Under the pieces are notes generated by a model. It was given only the letters and a program-made list of their open reading frames with translations, ran no database searches and was not told where the DNA came from. A DNA stretch of 64,000 nucleotides from Bin87 sp964347975 (lineage in GTDB: Bacteria; Chloroflexota; Dehalococcoidia; Lucifugimonadales; UBA3495): contig CAYGAY010000017.1 in NCBI GenBank assembly GCA_964347975.1, positions 8,768 to 72,767 on the forward strand, read 5' to 3'. Positions 36,407 to 45,048 of the stretch are shown piece after piece (the stretch's first letter is position 1; each line of letters opens with the position of its first letter). Position numbers and translations under genes: made by a program.

Positions 36407-37903
36407 CTACACCCGCAATATTCCCCGTATGTGTAACTGTTGCTTGAGATATTCCATGCTGCGGTTGCCCTTGATGGCGTTGCAGGTATGGCACATCAGT
36501 TGCAGGTTGCCGATGGAATCCTGTCCGCCCCGGGAGCGTGGCGTGATGTGGTCAATCGTCAGCACGTGTAGGGGCAGTTTGTACTCGCACCCGGCGCAAC
36601 GGCGGTTCTGGCTGGCGTACAGCAGTTCCCGGTCAGATTGAGGATTCGCCGGGCTGAGCAACGTGAGGTCGTTGCGCTGAGGCGGTTCCAACAACACAAA
36701 CGGGGCCCAGTCCTCCCATGGCCTTTCGTCGTCGCCGTTCATTGGTATCTGCAATTCTCGTCTTGCCCGTTGCGTCAGCACTTCGGCGGCCTGGGGCAGT
36801 TTGTCAATGCCAATCCATTGGCGCCCCAGCTTTTCGGCGGCGATGCAAGCGGTGGCGCAGCCGCAGAACGGGTCCAGCACCAAATCGCCGGGGTTGGACG
36901 AGGCGCTGATGATGCGTTCCAGTAAGGCCAGCGGCTTTTGCGTACGCCATCCCGTGCGTTCTCGCGCGTGAGGGCCTATCGGGCGTATGTCAGTCCACTG
37001 GTTGGAAGGCACTTGGCCGGGATTCTCCGCAAGGTAACGCTTCAGGCTGGGCATACCATTGTTGGCTGGATGATAAATCAGCCCCGCTTCATCCAGGGCA
37101 TCCAGCCGTGTCAGCGGGCTGGTGATGCTCCGGTATCTGGGAATGATGTTCGCCTCAATCCACGCTGCGTAACGTCCCCTCAAGGGAGCGTTCCACTGCC
37201 GGCCGCTTTGATTCGGGTCATGCCCTTGCCAGGGCTGACCGGTCTCCCCTGTGCCCAAGCGCGGAGCAGTGAGGTCCCCAAGACGATATTTCCCACGCTC
37301 GTCCTCGAAACGGTAGAACCGTTCCACATAATCGGGATCAAGAGGAACCCGAACGTTATCGGCGTTTATCCGGGTTTGCCGGCTATAGAATAGAATAATA
37401 TCGCGCACTCTGCCGAAGTTCATGGCATCGTTGTGCGCGGAAGTTCTTTGCCAGCTGATTTCCGCGCGATAGTTCTGTTCCCCAAATACCGCATCCATAA
37501 CGGTATGCAGGTAGTGGCCCGCCCGATCATCACAGTGCAAATAGATGCCGCCCGTCGGTTTCAAGACCCGGTGCAGTTCCAGCAGCCGGATGCTCATAAA
37601 CGTAAGGTAGCCGGCCATGCTCTCACCATGGGAAAGCCTGGCCCCATTGATTAGGTGAAACAGCGCCGGCAAGCGGTATTCGATCTCATCAATCCATTCC
37701 TCCTTCATATCGTCCAGCGTCCAGACGTCATCGAACTCCGCGCCCCGGGCCTCGCTGTCCAGCGGCGCGGCATAGGTCCGGTTGGAGTTGAAGGGCGGGT
37801 CGAGATAGATGAGGTCAACGCACTCGGAGTTGATGCCCCGCAGGATGTCCAGGTTGTCGCCGGTGAAAATGGTGCGGCTGGGCACGTTGCAAGCGCTGGG
37901 CAT
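36407..37903 (-). CDS. DNA methyltransferase fused to an HNH endonuclease
   Basis: 498 residues from ATG at 37903 (GGAGG before it). Motif IV DPPFNSNRTY at about 35 precedes motif I DPFCGCATACIAAE (about 337-350), so it is a beta-class N6-adenine/N4-cytosine methyltransferase. FKRYL... and TRP-like stretches in between form the target-recognition region. Residues about 430-495 are an HNH nuclease: CAGCEYKLPLHVLTIDHITP followed by GNLQLMCHTCNAIKG, with two CxxC zinc pairs, the DH pair and the final N. Both halves have intact motifs, so this may be a one-chain restriction-modification enzyme. An alternative is that the HNH part acts on unmodified foreign DNA separately. Confidence 0.9.
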   Translation of the reverse strand: MPSACNVPSRTIFTGDNLDILRGINSECVDLIYLDPPFNSNRTYAAPLDSEARGAEFDDVWTLDDMKEEWIDEIEYRLPALFHLINGARLSHGESMAGYLTFMSIRLLELHRVLKPTGGIYLHCDDRAGHYLHTVMDAVFGEQNYRAEISWQRTSAHNDAMNFGRVRDIILFYSRQTRINADNVRVPLDPDYVERFYRFEDERGKYRLGDLTAPRLGTGETGQPWQGHDPNQSGRQWNAPLRGRYAAWIEANIIPRYRSITSPLTRLDALDEAGLIYHPANNGMPSLKRYLAENPGQVPSNQWTDIRPIGPHARERTGWRTQKPLALLERIISASSNPGDLVLDPFCGCATACIAAEKLGRQWIGIDKLPQAAEVLTQRARRELQIPMNGDDERPWEDWAPFVLLEPPQRNDLTLLSPANPQSDRELLYASQNRRCAGCEYKLPLHVLTIDHITPRSRGGQDSIGNLQLMCHTCNAIKGNRSMEYLKQQLHIRGILRV

Positions 37904-38074
37904 AGGATTACCTCCGGCGATGAGTCTAGCAGTCGCCAAAGAAGACGGGCAAGGTTGAGTGCGTCACCAAACTTGGTACTCCTCAAATGAGGATTAACGC
38001 CGAACAACTGCGGCGCAACGGCGCGGTTGTGATACGATTTCTATGGAAATTACGGATACCATTATTGGACGCTG

Positions 38075-38701
38075 ATGCAAACTGAAACCTCATATCTGAC
38101 ACAAATTCGGGGCGTGGAGCTGCTGCCCGGTGAGCGGATTGGAGCAATCCTGCACCAGGAGCGGGGGCTGATCGCCGAGCCGGCCGGTTCCGGGCGGCTG
38201 CTGGCGGCCACGAACCGCCGGGTCATCAGCGTGGCGGAGGACGGTCCTACGCGGGTGGCGCAGATGTACGCCATGGCCTCGGTCTGCGGCGTCGGCGTGC
38301 GCAGCGACGCGCGGCGCGGCCTCTCCTGGCTGCAATGGGCCGCGTTGGCAACCGGCGCGGTGGCAGCCTACCTGATCCTGGCGTACTGGCTGGTGGACCG
38401 GCTGCCCGGCGTAATCATACCGGTCATCAACCTGCACGCGGTGGCGGCCATCCTGGTGATACTGATCGCCCTGGCGGTCTGGCTGCTGTGGCGGAGCATG
38501 ACCAATTCCGGCGGGAGCGTGGTACGTGTTGAGGGCGTGAACTGGTCTCTTGACGTTCCATGCGCCGCCGACTGCTACGAAGATTCGGTGGCCTTCGCCA
38601 GTATCCTGCTATTGATGCAACACAGGTCCGGGCAGCACGGCGCCGGTGGGCACAATCACTATCCGCAACGGACGGAACCGGCTCCCGTGGTAAAGCGTTA
38701 G
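38075..38701 (+). CDS. Membrane protein with PH-like N-terminus, unknown function
   Basis: 208 residues. About 80 N-terminal residues resemble a bacterial PH-like domain (LLPGERIGAILHQERGL, LLAATNRRVISV) followed by two membrane helices (about 90-112 and 119-145) and a soluble tail containing DVPCAADCYEDSVAF, which resembles a second PH-like fragment. Its last 4 bases overlap the end of the opposing RidA-family gene. The function is unknown. Confidence 0.65.
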   Translation: MQTETSYLTQIRGVELLPGERIGAILHQERGLIAEPAGSGRLLAATNRRVISVAEDGPTRVAQMYAMASVCGVGVRSDARRGLSWLQWAALATGAVAAYLILAYWLVDRLPGVIIPVINLHAVAAILVILIALAVWLLWRSMTNSGGSVVRVEGVNWSLDVPCAADCYEDSVAFASILLLMQHRSGQHGAGGHNHYPQRTEPAPVVKR

Positions 38702-39168
38702 TCGCCGCCGTCCACTTCGATAACGCAGTCGCAGATGACGGCGGTGTCGCCGGGCAGCGCGGCCATGCCAGGGGCGGAACGGGCATGACGCCCCCGGTCG
38801 CCGTAGAGGGCAACGAACAGGTCGGACGCGCCGTCCACCACCGCCGCCTGCTGGTTGAAAGACGGGTCGCTGTTGACCATGCCCACCACCTTCAGGATGC
38901 GCGTTACCCGGTCGAGGTCGCCCAACTCCGCTTTCATGCGGGCCAGCAGGTTGAGGGCGGCCCATTTTGCCGCTTCGTAGCCTTGCTCCGTCGTCAGATC
39001 GGCGCCGAGCTTGCCGGATATGCGCTCTCCCGTCGCCATGCGGGAGCCGACGCCGGCCAGCCACATGACGTTGCCGCTGCGGGCGAGGGGGAGGTAGTTG
39101 CCGACGGGATCGGGTGGGGGCGGCAGTTCGATATTCATCTCGTTCAGCTTTGCTTCAACTTCGGCCAT
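38698..39168 (-). CDS. RidA family (YjgF/YER057c/UK114) protein
   Basis: 156 residues from ATG at 39168. Matches the RidA-like long form: NYLPLARSGNVMWLAGVGSR, GYEAAKWAALNLLARMK, VTRILKVVGMVNSDPSFNQQ and DTAVICDCVIEVDG. RidA deaminates reactive enamine/imine intermediates; the arginine that marks true RidA (in the 'xxR...' of the C-terminal block) is not clearly present, so this may be one of the Rid7-type relatives. Trimer formation is typical of the family. Converges with the membrane protein gene downstream. Confidence 0.88.
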   Translation of the reverse strand: MAEVEAKLNEMNIELPPPPDPVGNYLPLARSGNVMWLAGVGSRMATGERISGKLGADLTTEQGYEAAKWAALNLLARMKAELGDLDRVTRILKVVGMVNSDPSFNQQAAVVDGASDLFVALYGDRGRHARSAPGMAALPGDTAVICDCVIEVDGGD

Positions 39169-39316
39169 GTCGGTTCGCCTCCGGGGCCTATTGTCAGAAA
39201 CGGGATTTTCCAAGATTATTGGGATGCCCAGGATTGGGAACATCTTGAGGGGATCCCTGAAATCCGGTAAATACCGCTTCAGATGGTTACTTTACACAAA
39301 AAGGGAGACTTTGCCG

Positions 39317-39694
39317 ATGAACATTCAGACTTTGGAGCAGAGCCCACAGAACCACCGGGGCGGGCAGGTATCGCACCTGCTCCTGGCATCAGGCCAGTTT
39401 GGGTCGGAGAAGCTGGCCGTAACCTGGGTTGAAGGGGAACCGGGCAGCGAGCAGGCCGTCCACTCCCACCAGGGGCGGGAGCAGGTGTACGTGATCGTCC
39501 AGGGGCGCGGCGCGATGCGGGTCGGAGACGAGGTGGAGGAAGTCGCGGCGGGCACGATGGTTCTGGTGCCGCCGGGAACCGACCACTCCATCCGCAACGT
39601 CGGGGAGGAAAGACTGATCTACGTTTCAGCCACCGCTCCGCCCTTCGCCATGCAGGAAGGAAACACCAACTGGACTGCCCCGGCGGGACGGTAG
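39317..39694 (+). CDS. Cupin-domain protein
   Basis: 125 residues. Cupin motif 1 is seen around AVHSHQGREQVYVIVQGRG (H, H, E) and motif 2 around VLVPPGTDHSIRN (H). These metal ligands (two His, one Glu, one His) suggest bound Mn, Fe or Zn. A strand-rich single domain of this size could be an enzyme (isomerase or dioxygenase) or a small-molecule sensor. ATG at 39317 has GGGAG upstream. Adjacent genes do not fix a pathway. Confidence 0.88.
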   Translation: MNIQTLEQSPQNHRGGQVSHLLLASGQFGSEKLAVTWVEGEPGSEQAVHSHQGREQVYVIVQGRGAMRVGDEVEEVAAGTMVLVPPGTDHSIRNVGEERLIYVSATAPPFAMQEGNTNWTAPAGR

Positions 39695-39703
39695 CGGGAG
39701 ATT

Positions 39704-39722
39704 GGCCGGCGACGGGCCGGCC
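39704..39722 (+). terminator. Hairpin after the cupin gene
   Basis: GGCCGGC (39704-39710) pairs with GCCGGCC (39716-39722) around GACGG, 10 bases past the cupin stop, with few T residues after it. A weak terminator candidate. Confidence 0.35.
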
Positions 39723-39786
39723 CGTGTTACAATCGTCGCGCTCCCAGCTCCCACCGGAGAGCTGTGCGGCAAATCGTGGCCGAAGG

Positions 39787-40050
39787 GTGGTTGAATTGCA
39801 GATTTTTGGAAGAGGCGCCGGCGTCGCTCTGACTTCCGCGGTATTCTGGCTGGCGTCCCTGGCCGTGATACTCGCCGGCGGCTATGTGGTCGCCGTAGGC
39901 ACGCCGTGCCTCTGCGCGGACGTGAACGGCCTCATGCTCGGCGGCGGACTGGTTATGATCATCGCCGGGGCTGCGATGCTGCTCTGGTCCAAAGAATTGG
40001 CTCGCCTCCTGATCGACAAGCTGACCAGCCTGGCGGCTCAAGAAAAGTAA
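39787..40050 (+). CDS. Small membrane protein, two helices
   Basis: 87 residues from GTG at 39787, with hydrophobic segments at about 10-37 and 48-68 separated by VGTPCLCADVNG. An in-frame GTG at 39724 would add 21 residues but overlaps a TACAAT -10-like site, so the later start is preferred. It ends with a lysine-rich LTSLAAQEK. No family recognised. It converges on the ABC permease operon. Confidence 0.5.
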   Translation: MVELQIFGRGAGVALTSAVFWLASLAVILAGGYVVAVGTPCLCADVNGLMLGGGLVMIIAGAAMLLWSKELARLLIDKLTSLAAQEK

Positions 40051-40108
40051 CTTTACCCCGAGCCGTCGGCCTTTGCCGGATTCAAGGCGCATAGGTGGGG
40101 GGCGATGG

Positions 40109-41164
40109 CTACTCCAGCTGCCGTAGCCTGGGGTCCAGAGCATCCCTCAGCCAGTCCCCGAACAGGTTCAGGGACAGCACGGTCAGGAATATTGCCAGCC
40201 CGGGCAGCGTTGAAATCCACCACGCGATTGCGATCCGGTCCCGGCCCTCGGAGAGCATGGACCCCCAGGCCGGCGTCGGAGGCGGCACGCCGGCTCCCAG
40301 GAAGCTGAGGGCGGCCTCCAGCAGGATGACCACGCCCACCAGCAGGGTTGCCACCACGATCACGCTGTTGGCTATCCCCGGCAGGATGTGGACTAACATG
40401 ATGCGAAGCGTCCCGGCCCCGGCCACGCGGGCCAATGCGACGTAGTCCGCGGTCTTGACGCGCAGCACCTCCCCCCGCACCACGCGGGTGAAGAGCGGCC
40501 AGATAGCTATCGCCATTATTACGATGATCAACTGGAAGGATGGTCCGAGGGCGACCACCAATACCAGGGCGACCAGGATCAGAGGGAGGGCAAGTATGAT
40601 GTCCACCATGCGCATTACGACTTCGTCGATCCACCCGCCGTACCACCCGGCGGTCAGGCCGAGCAGCGTGCCCATGGTACCGCCCACCAGCAGCGTTAGA
40701 CCGGCCATCACCAGAGAAACGCGCGCGCCGTAGATGATCCTGGTGAACAGATCACGCCCCAGGTGGTCGGTGCCCAGGATATACAGCGTATCGATGCCCT
40801 CTCGGACAACGACATCCAGTTTATCGCCGACAACCGCGTTGGGATCGATCTGTTTGGCGCTGTATTCGGTGATCTGTGTTTTCTGTTTTCCGATATCGCT
40901 GGGGTTGATTACCTCTACCACCTCTTTGGTTACTATCACGGGCGGAACCGGCTCGTACGCCCAGAAGCCCGGTTGCAGACGGTGGTTCGGGTCCCCGACA
41001 TTCGGATCGTAGGGGGATATCCAGTCGGCGGTGATTCCGGCGACCACTACCGACGTCAGGACAAGCACCGGAATGATCAGCACCGGGCGGCGCCAGCGGG
41101 CGATGGCCCGGAGGGCCCGCACGATGGCGGGTTGGGAGGGAGACAAAACTGTAGCGTTGGCCAT
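40109..41164 (-). CDS. DppC-type ABC permease with extended periplasmic segment
   Basis: 351 residues, about 55 more than the other DppC proteins here. The extra part, about 60-120, lies between the first helix and the conserved LGTDHLGRDLFTRI block and includes VPPVIVTKEVVEVINPSDIG, so it should be periplasmic. The EAA loop (RGEVLRVKTADYVALARVAG) and tail (FGDWLRDALDPRLRQLE) are normal. It follows DppB by 81 bases and ends the operon. The insert might contact this system's binding protein (inference). Confidence 0.93.
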   Translation of the reverse strand: MANATVLSPSQPAIVRALRAIARWRRPVLIIPVLVLTSVVVAGITADWISPYDPNVGDPNHRLQPGFWAYEPVPPVIVTKEVVEVINPSDIGKQKTQITEYSAKQIDPNAVVGDKLDVVVREGIDTLYILGTDHLGRDLFTRIIYGARVSLVMAGLTLLVGGTMGTLLGLTAGWYGGWIDEVVMRMVDIILALPLILVALVLVVALGPSFQLIIVIMAIAIWPLFTRVVRGEVLRVKTADYVALARVAGAGTLRIMLVHILPGIANSVIVVATLLVGVVILLEAALSFLGAGVPPPTPAWGSMLSEGRDRIAIAWWISTLPGLAIFLTVLSLNLFGDWLRDALDPRLRQLE

Positions 41165-41245
41165 TTGGCTTCTCCGGGCCTGATCTGGAAAGGCGGCGCC
41201 GCGGCGTGGCGGGGGCCCGCGGCGCCGGCTGAGGATCCGTGTTTC

Positions 41246-42166
41246 CTACAAGTATCGGATTCTGGGGTCGATGTAAGCGTAGAGTATGTCAACAATCAAC
41301 GCGATGAATACATACCCCAACGTGAACATGATGGTCAGCCCCTGGATCAGCGGGTAGTCGGAAGACCAGAGGGCCTGCACGGCCAATTGGCCCATTCCCG
41401 GCCAGGCGAATACCAGTTCGGTGGTGATGGAGCCGGTAAGGATAGCCGGCATGGATACTCCGGCCAGGGTCAACGGCGGTATCAGGGCGTTGCGAAAGGC
41501 GTGTTTCCAGATAATCGCCCGGCCGGGCAAGCCTTTGGCGCGGGCCAGTTTGATGTATTCCGAGTCCAGGGTGTCCAGCATTGCCGAGCGCATCAACCGC
41601 AGGCTGCCCGCCAGGAATCCGCCCCAGGCCAGGGTGATTGTGGGGAGTATGAAGCTGTTCCAGTCCTGCCTTCCGGAAGGAGGCACCCACCCCAGGTACA
41701 CGGCAAAGAAGAAGATGAACATGATGCCCAGCCAGAAAGACGGCGCCGCCTGTCCGATCAGGGCCACGGCTCTCCCGACCTGGTCCAGAGCGCTGCCCCG
41801 CAGGACTGCGGACATCACACCGAGGGGTATGCCGACGATGAGGGCGAGCAGGAAGGCGGCCCCGCCCAGCTGGAGCGTTGCCGGGATTTTTTCGGCGACT
41901 ACCTCCAGCACCGGCCGGCGCTGGCTGATTGACTCGCCGAAATCACCGCGCAGCACGCCGGACATGAAAATTGCGTACTGGTGATAGAGGGGCTTGTTCA
42001 GCCCCAACTCTTCACCCAGCAACTCCCATTGTTCCTGGGTGGCATGATCGTCCAGGAGCAGCGATCTGGGGTCCCCGCCCACCCGCGCCATGACGAAGAT
42101 GATCATCGACACCGCGAGGAGGGTGATAATCATCAGGAAAAATCGGCGTACCAAAAACCGTTGCAT
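41246..42166 (-). CDS. DppB-type ABC transporter permease
   Basis: 306 residues. MQRFLVRRFFLMIITLLAVS start, periplasmic region PLYHQYAIFMSGVLRGDFGE, EAA loop YIKLARAKGLPGRAIIWKHA, and end YIDPRIRYL. It lies between a 4-helix membrane protein (44 bases upstream) and DppC. Motifs needed to bind an ATPase are intact, but no ATPase gene is in the cluster. Confidence 0.94.
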   Translation of the reverse strand: MQRFLVRRFFLMIITLLAVSMIIFVMARVGGDPRSLLLDDHATQEQWELLGEELGLNKPLYHQYAIFMSGVLRGDFGESISQRRPVLEVVAEKIPATLQLGGAAFLLALIVGIPLGVMSAVLRGSALDQVGRAVALIGQAAPSFWLGIMFIFFFAVYLGWVPPSGRQDWNSFILPTITLAWGGFLAGSLRLMRSAMLDTLDSEYIKLARAKGLPGRAIIWKHAFRNALIPPLTLAGVSMPAILTGSITTELVFAWPGMGQLAVQALWSSDYPLIQGLTIMFTLGYVFIALIVDILYAYIDPRIRYL

Positions 42167-42209
42167 GTCAAGTTCCCAGCGTCAAATGTTCAGATGCGTT
42201 CAACCCGGT

Positions 42210-42644
42210 TTAGCGCCGGTAGGTGACGATTTCTCTCACTACGCCGAGCAGAAAGGTTCCCAGGTTGGCTGCCACGGCCGCGCCCAACGCCGCGTGGGAG
42301 AAGGCGTTGACGGGCGGATCGGAACAGCACTTGATCTCCTGGTTCAGCGCGTATTCGTACCCCAACCAGGCCCCGGCAATCCCGCCCGCAAGTCCCGTGG
42401 CTCCAATCACCAAGAGCACCGGCAAAGAATTGCCGTCCAGGCGCAGCCAGGCCAGGGAGCCGCCCTGGCCGGCCCCAACTGCGGCGCCGGCCAGGAACAT
42501 TGCATCCCGAAGCAGCTTGGATGAGGTGTCAGTAAAGAAATAGTACAGGCCCCACGCGACCCATACTCCCACGTAGCTGAGCGCGAGGGCTATCAGAAAC
42601 CCAAGCCCGGCGCGCCCAGCGATTGTGAAGATGGTTGCCGTCAA
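42210..42644 (-). CDS. Four-helix membrane protein inside an ABC operon
   Basis: 144 residues from TTG at 42644, with hydrophobic segments near 4-35, 47-62, 73-92 and 111-135, and an exposed NQEIKCCSDPPVNAF loop containing a cysteine pair. It lies between the binding-protein stop (57 bases after it) and dppB (44 bases before it), the place where no extra gene is normally found. No family recognised. The ribosome site is weak, so the start may be internal. Confidence 0.65.
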   Translation of the reverse strand: MTATIFTIAGRAGLGFLIALALSYVGVWVAWGLYYFFTDTSSKLLRDAMFLAGAAVGAGQGGSLAWLRLDGNSLPVLLVIGATGLAGGIAGAWLGYEYALNQEIKCCSDPPVNAFSHAALGAAVAANLGTFLLGVVREIVTYRR

Positions 42645-42700
42645 GCCAACTTACGGCCGGAGCCGAAGCCATCCCGATACTCTCTGACGCCCTCTCGACC

Positions 42701-44587
42701 TTACTGAGTGAGGTTGGGAGCGTACTCGAACCCGGTCAGGTCCCGCGTTTCGGCGTAGTTCAGGTGTTCGTTCCAGGGCGCCGTGTCCCCGTTCAGGGCA
42801 AATACCTGGTTCTGAGCATAGAGGCCAAACGTGATGGCGTTGTCGTACATGAACTTCGCAGCTTCGACCATGATCGCGTACCGCGCTTCGTCGTCAACGG
42901 TGCCCTGGGCTTCGTTCATCAGATCCGTAAGAATCGGGTGATCCATGCCGAAGTTCCAGGCGCTTTCGTGGTTGAAAGCGGTGGACCACCGGTCCAGGGG
43001 ATCAACCGCCACGTGGGTGTGCTGGTACGCCTGGTTGTAGGTGCGGGTCACGATGCCCGGGCGGAAGGTCTTGTAGGGCAGGTTCTGCTGGTTAGCCTTG
43101 ACGCCGATCTGGGCCCACATCTGGGCGATGGCGGAAGTTACTTCCAGGTAATTCGAGCCGCCCAAGGGCGTGAGGGTGATTTCAAACCCCTCGGGATAGC
43201 CCGCCTCGGCGAGCAGTTGCTTGGATTTCTCAGGATTGAACTCCCACTGCCGATACTCCGCCGGCAGCTTGTCCAGGTGGAAGGCCCACGCCGGCAGGGA
43301 GTCGGGGATTGCCTCTCCACTCAGCAGCGTATCCGATATTGTCTGGCGGTCGATGGCAATGGACAGGGCCCTTCGCACCTTGGCGGCCTTTTGCCATTCC
43401 TCGGAAGCGGGGTCCGGATTGCCGGAAATCCAGGGCAAAGAAGGATCGAAGCCGGGGACTCTTTCGATGTGTTCCGGCGTGCGTGAGCCGTCAGGGTTCA
43501 CTCCCACGTAGTAGTTGCCATAGAAGGCCATACTCACGCCGCTGCCGCCGGCTATCCTCACGAAGCTGGTGCCTGGGTGGTCCGTCACTGCGGCGATGGA
43601 GTCCAGGTTCATTTCCATTGCCGTGAGTCCGTCGGTGAGGAAGTTGGCCACACGGGTAGACTCCTCGGGAATGTGCAGCCATCTCAGTTCGGCAAACTCG
43701 GGGGTCTTGCGCCAGTGGTCTTCGACCGCGGCCCACCGGGTGAACTGGTCGCTCTGGTGCTCCTGGAATTCCCACGGGCTGGTTCCGGCGATGTTTCGGC
43801 TCGCCGCGTCGACCCCCACCTCTTCGAGTTGTTTTTTGCTGATGATGTTGACATGGGGGCGAGCAAGCAGACCCAGGGTGTCGTACTGCGGCGTCCCGGT
43901 GTTCACCTCGATGGTGTACTGGTCGATGGCCCTGGCCCGCCCTTCGTCGATAACGTCGGTAACGGTCGTACCTTCCTTGACGTCTCCGCCAAGCCCCCAG
44001 ATCCGGCGGATATGGGTGTTGAACGCCACGCGGGAGCTCTCGCCGCCGCTGATCATCAAGCTCCACAGCACGCCTTCCGCATCCAGTTCCCCGTAGCCCT
44101 TATGGAACTGGGCGCCTTCCACCAACTTGAACGTCCAGGTGACGCCGTCCGGAGCAACGCTCCATTCCTTGAACAGCCAGGGAACAATTTCCTTGTCTTC
44201 ATTCATGTAAAGCAAAGTCTCGGCGGTGGTGTAGCCGTTATGGTGATACCCGGCTCCTTCCGTGACCGTTGGGAAAACGTGGAACGGGGCGACGAGAGGC
44301 AGTCCGAACGTCAAAGTTCCTCTGGGTTCCATCACGTCCGAGGCTTGCGGCATGGCCGTAGGTTCGGGAACGGCGGTGGCCGCGGCTTTTGCCTCCCCGG
44401 AACCCGCTCCCGAACTCGCGGCGGTAGCGCTTTCTGCCGTAGCCGCAGCGGGCGCCTCGGTTGCCGGCGGCGCCGGCGCCGCGGCGGGCGCTTCCTCCGC
44501 TGTTCCGCAAGCTACCGCCACGATCAGGACGAGAGCCAGCGGAGCGAGACCGAGCAGCCGGGGTGATGGTAGCCAGCGGTGTCTCAT
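42701..44587 (-). CDS. ABC transporter substrate-binding lipoprotein, family 5
   Basis: 628 residues. Signal peptide with lipobox IVAVAC (lipidated Cys about 26), then a long Ala/Pro/Glu-rich linker to about 80, then the family-5 fold: LTFGLPLVAPFHVFPTVTEG, VTWTFKLVEGAQFHKGYGEL, RRALSIAIDRQTISDTLLSG, and LLAEAGYPEGFEITLTPLGG. ATG at 44587 has GGAGGTT close upstream. First gene of the operon SBP - 4-helix protein - DppB - DppC. The gap to the upstream gene (44588-45048) has only repeats. Confidence 0.94.
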   Translation of the reverse strand: MRHRWLPSPRLLGLAPLALVLIVAVACGTAEEAPAAAPAPPATEAPAAATAESATAASSGAGSGEAKAAATAVPEPTAMPQASDVMEPRGTLTFGLPLVAPFHVFPTVTEGAGYHHNGYTTAETLLYMNEDKEIVPWLFKEWSVAPDGVTWTFKLVEGAQFHKGYGELDAEGVLWSLMISGGESSRVAFNTHIRRIWGLGGDVKEGTTVTDVIDEGRARAIDQYTIEVNTGTPQYDTLGLLARPHVNIISKKQLEEVGVDAASRNIAGTSPWEFQEHQSDQFTRWAAVEDHWRKTPEFAELRWLHIPEESTRVANFLTDGLTAMEMNLDSIAAVTDHPGTSFVRIAGGSGVSMAFYGNYYVGVNPDGSRTPEHIERVPGFDPSLPWISGNPDPASEEWQKAAKVRRALSIAIDRQTISDTLLSGEAIPDSLPAWAFHLDKLPAEYRQWEFNPEKSKQLLAEAGYPEGFEITLTPLGGSNYLEVTSAIAQMWAQIGVKANQQNLPYKTFRPGIVTRTYNQAYQHTHVAVDPLDRWSTAFNHESAWNFGMDHPILTDLMNEAQGTVDDEARYAIMVEAAKFMYDNAITFGLYAQNQVFALNGDTAPWNEHLNYAETRDLTGFEYAPNLTQ

Positions 44588-44810
44588 AATCAGAACCTCC
44601 GAATTCCGAAGAAATTGGGGCAGCTCACTGTGCCATTTCGCAGTTCGCCCCATCCTGGCCAATGCCGGCGCTGTTGTACCTCCGTCGGCATTGATAAGGG
44701 TTAACCCTATGCTGGGGTTGCTATGCGCGAAATTTAGACTGCCCTGAAAGAACCTAACGCAAAATACAGGGCAATCCGCGGCGAGTCAAGCACATTATCA
44801 TCCTCTCATC

Positions 44811-44963
44811 CTCACGCGTACCTACTTGGTGATTGCGAGGAGCGAAGCCTGATCTTGCGCAAATCGGGCAATCTCGCCGGCTGAGCGACGGGTCCTTCGA
44901 CAACGAGATTGCCGCCCCCGTATCAAGTACGGGGTCGCAATGACAAGGGGGGGGGTACGCGAA
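44811..44963. repeat. MITE-like palindromic repeat, copy 5
   Basis: Starts CTCACGCGTACCTACTTGG (44811-44829), contains GATTGCGAGGAGCGAAGCC, CGGGCAATCTCG, CAACGAGATTGCCG and GGGTCGCAATGACA, and ends GGGGTACGCGA near 44963. A separate internal hairpin CCCCGTATCAAGTACGGGG is present (44916-44934). It sits in the 44588-45048 gap with no gene. Confidence 0.75.
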
Positions 44964-45002
44964 GCGCCTTGTCAGCGCCGGCGGGGCCTTTTCCGAGACC
45001 AT

Positions 45003-45032
45003 CCGTCGTTCCTGCGCAAGCGGGAATGACGG
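45003..45032. repeat. REP-like palindrome, copy 3
   Basis: CCGTCGTTCCTGC / GCGGGAATGACGG around GCAA, two mismatches in 13 bp. It lies 17 bases after the DppC stop on the minus strand, where it might also act as a terminator. Confidence 0.65.
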
Positions 45033-45048
45033 AAAATGTCAGCACAGC

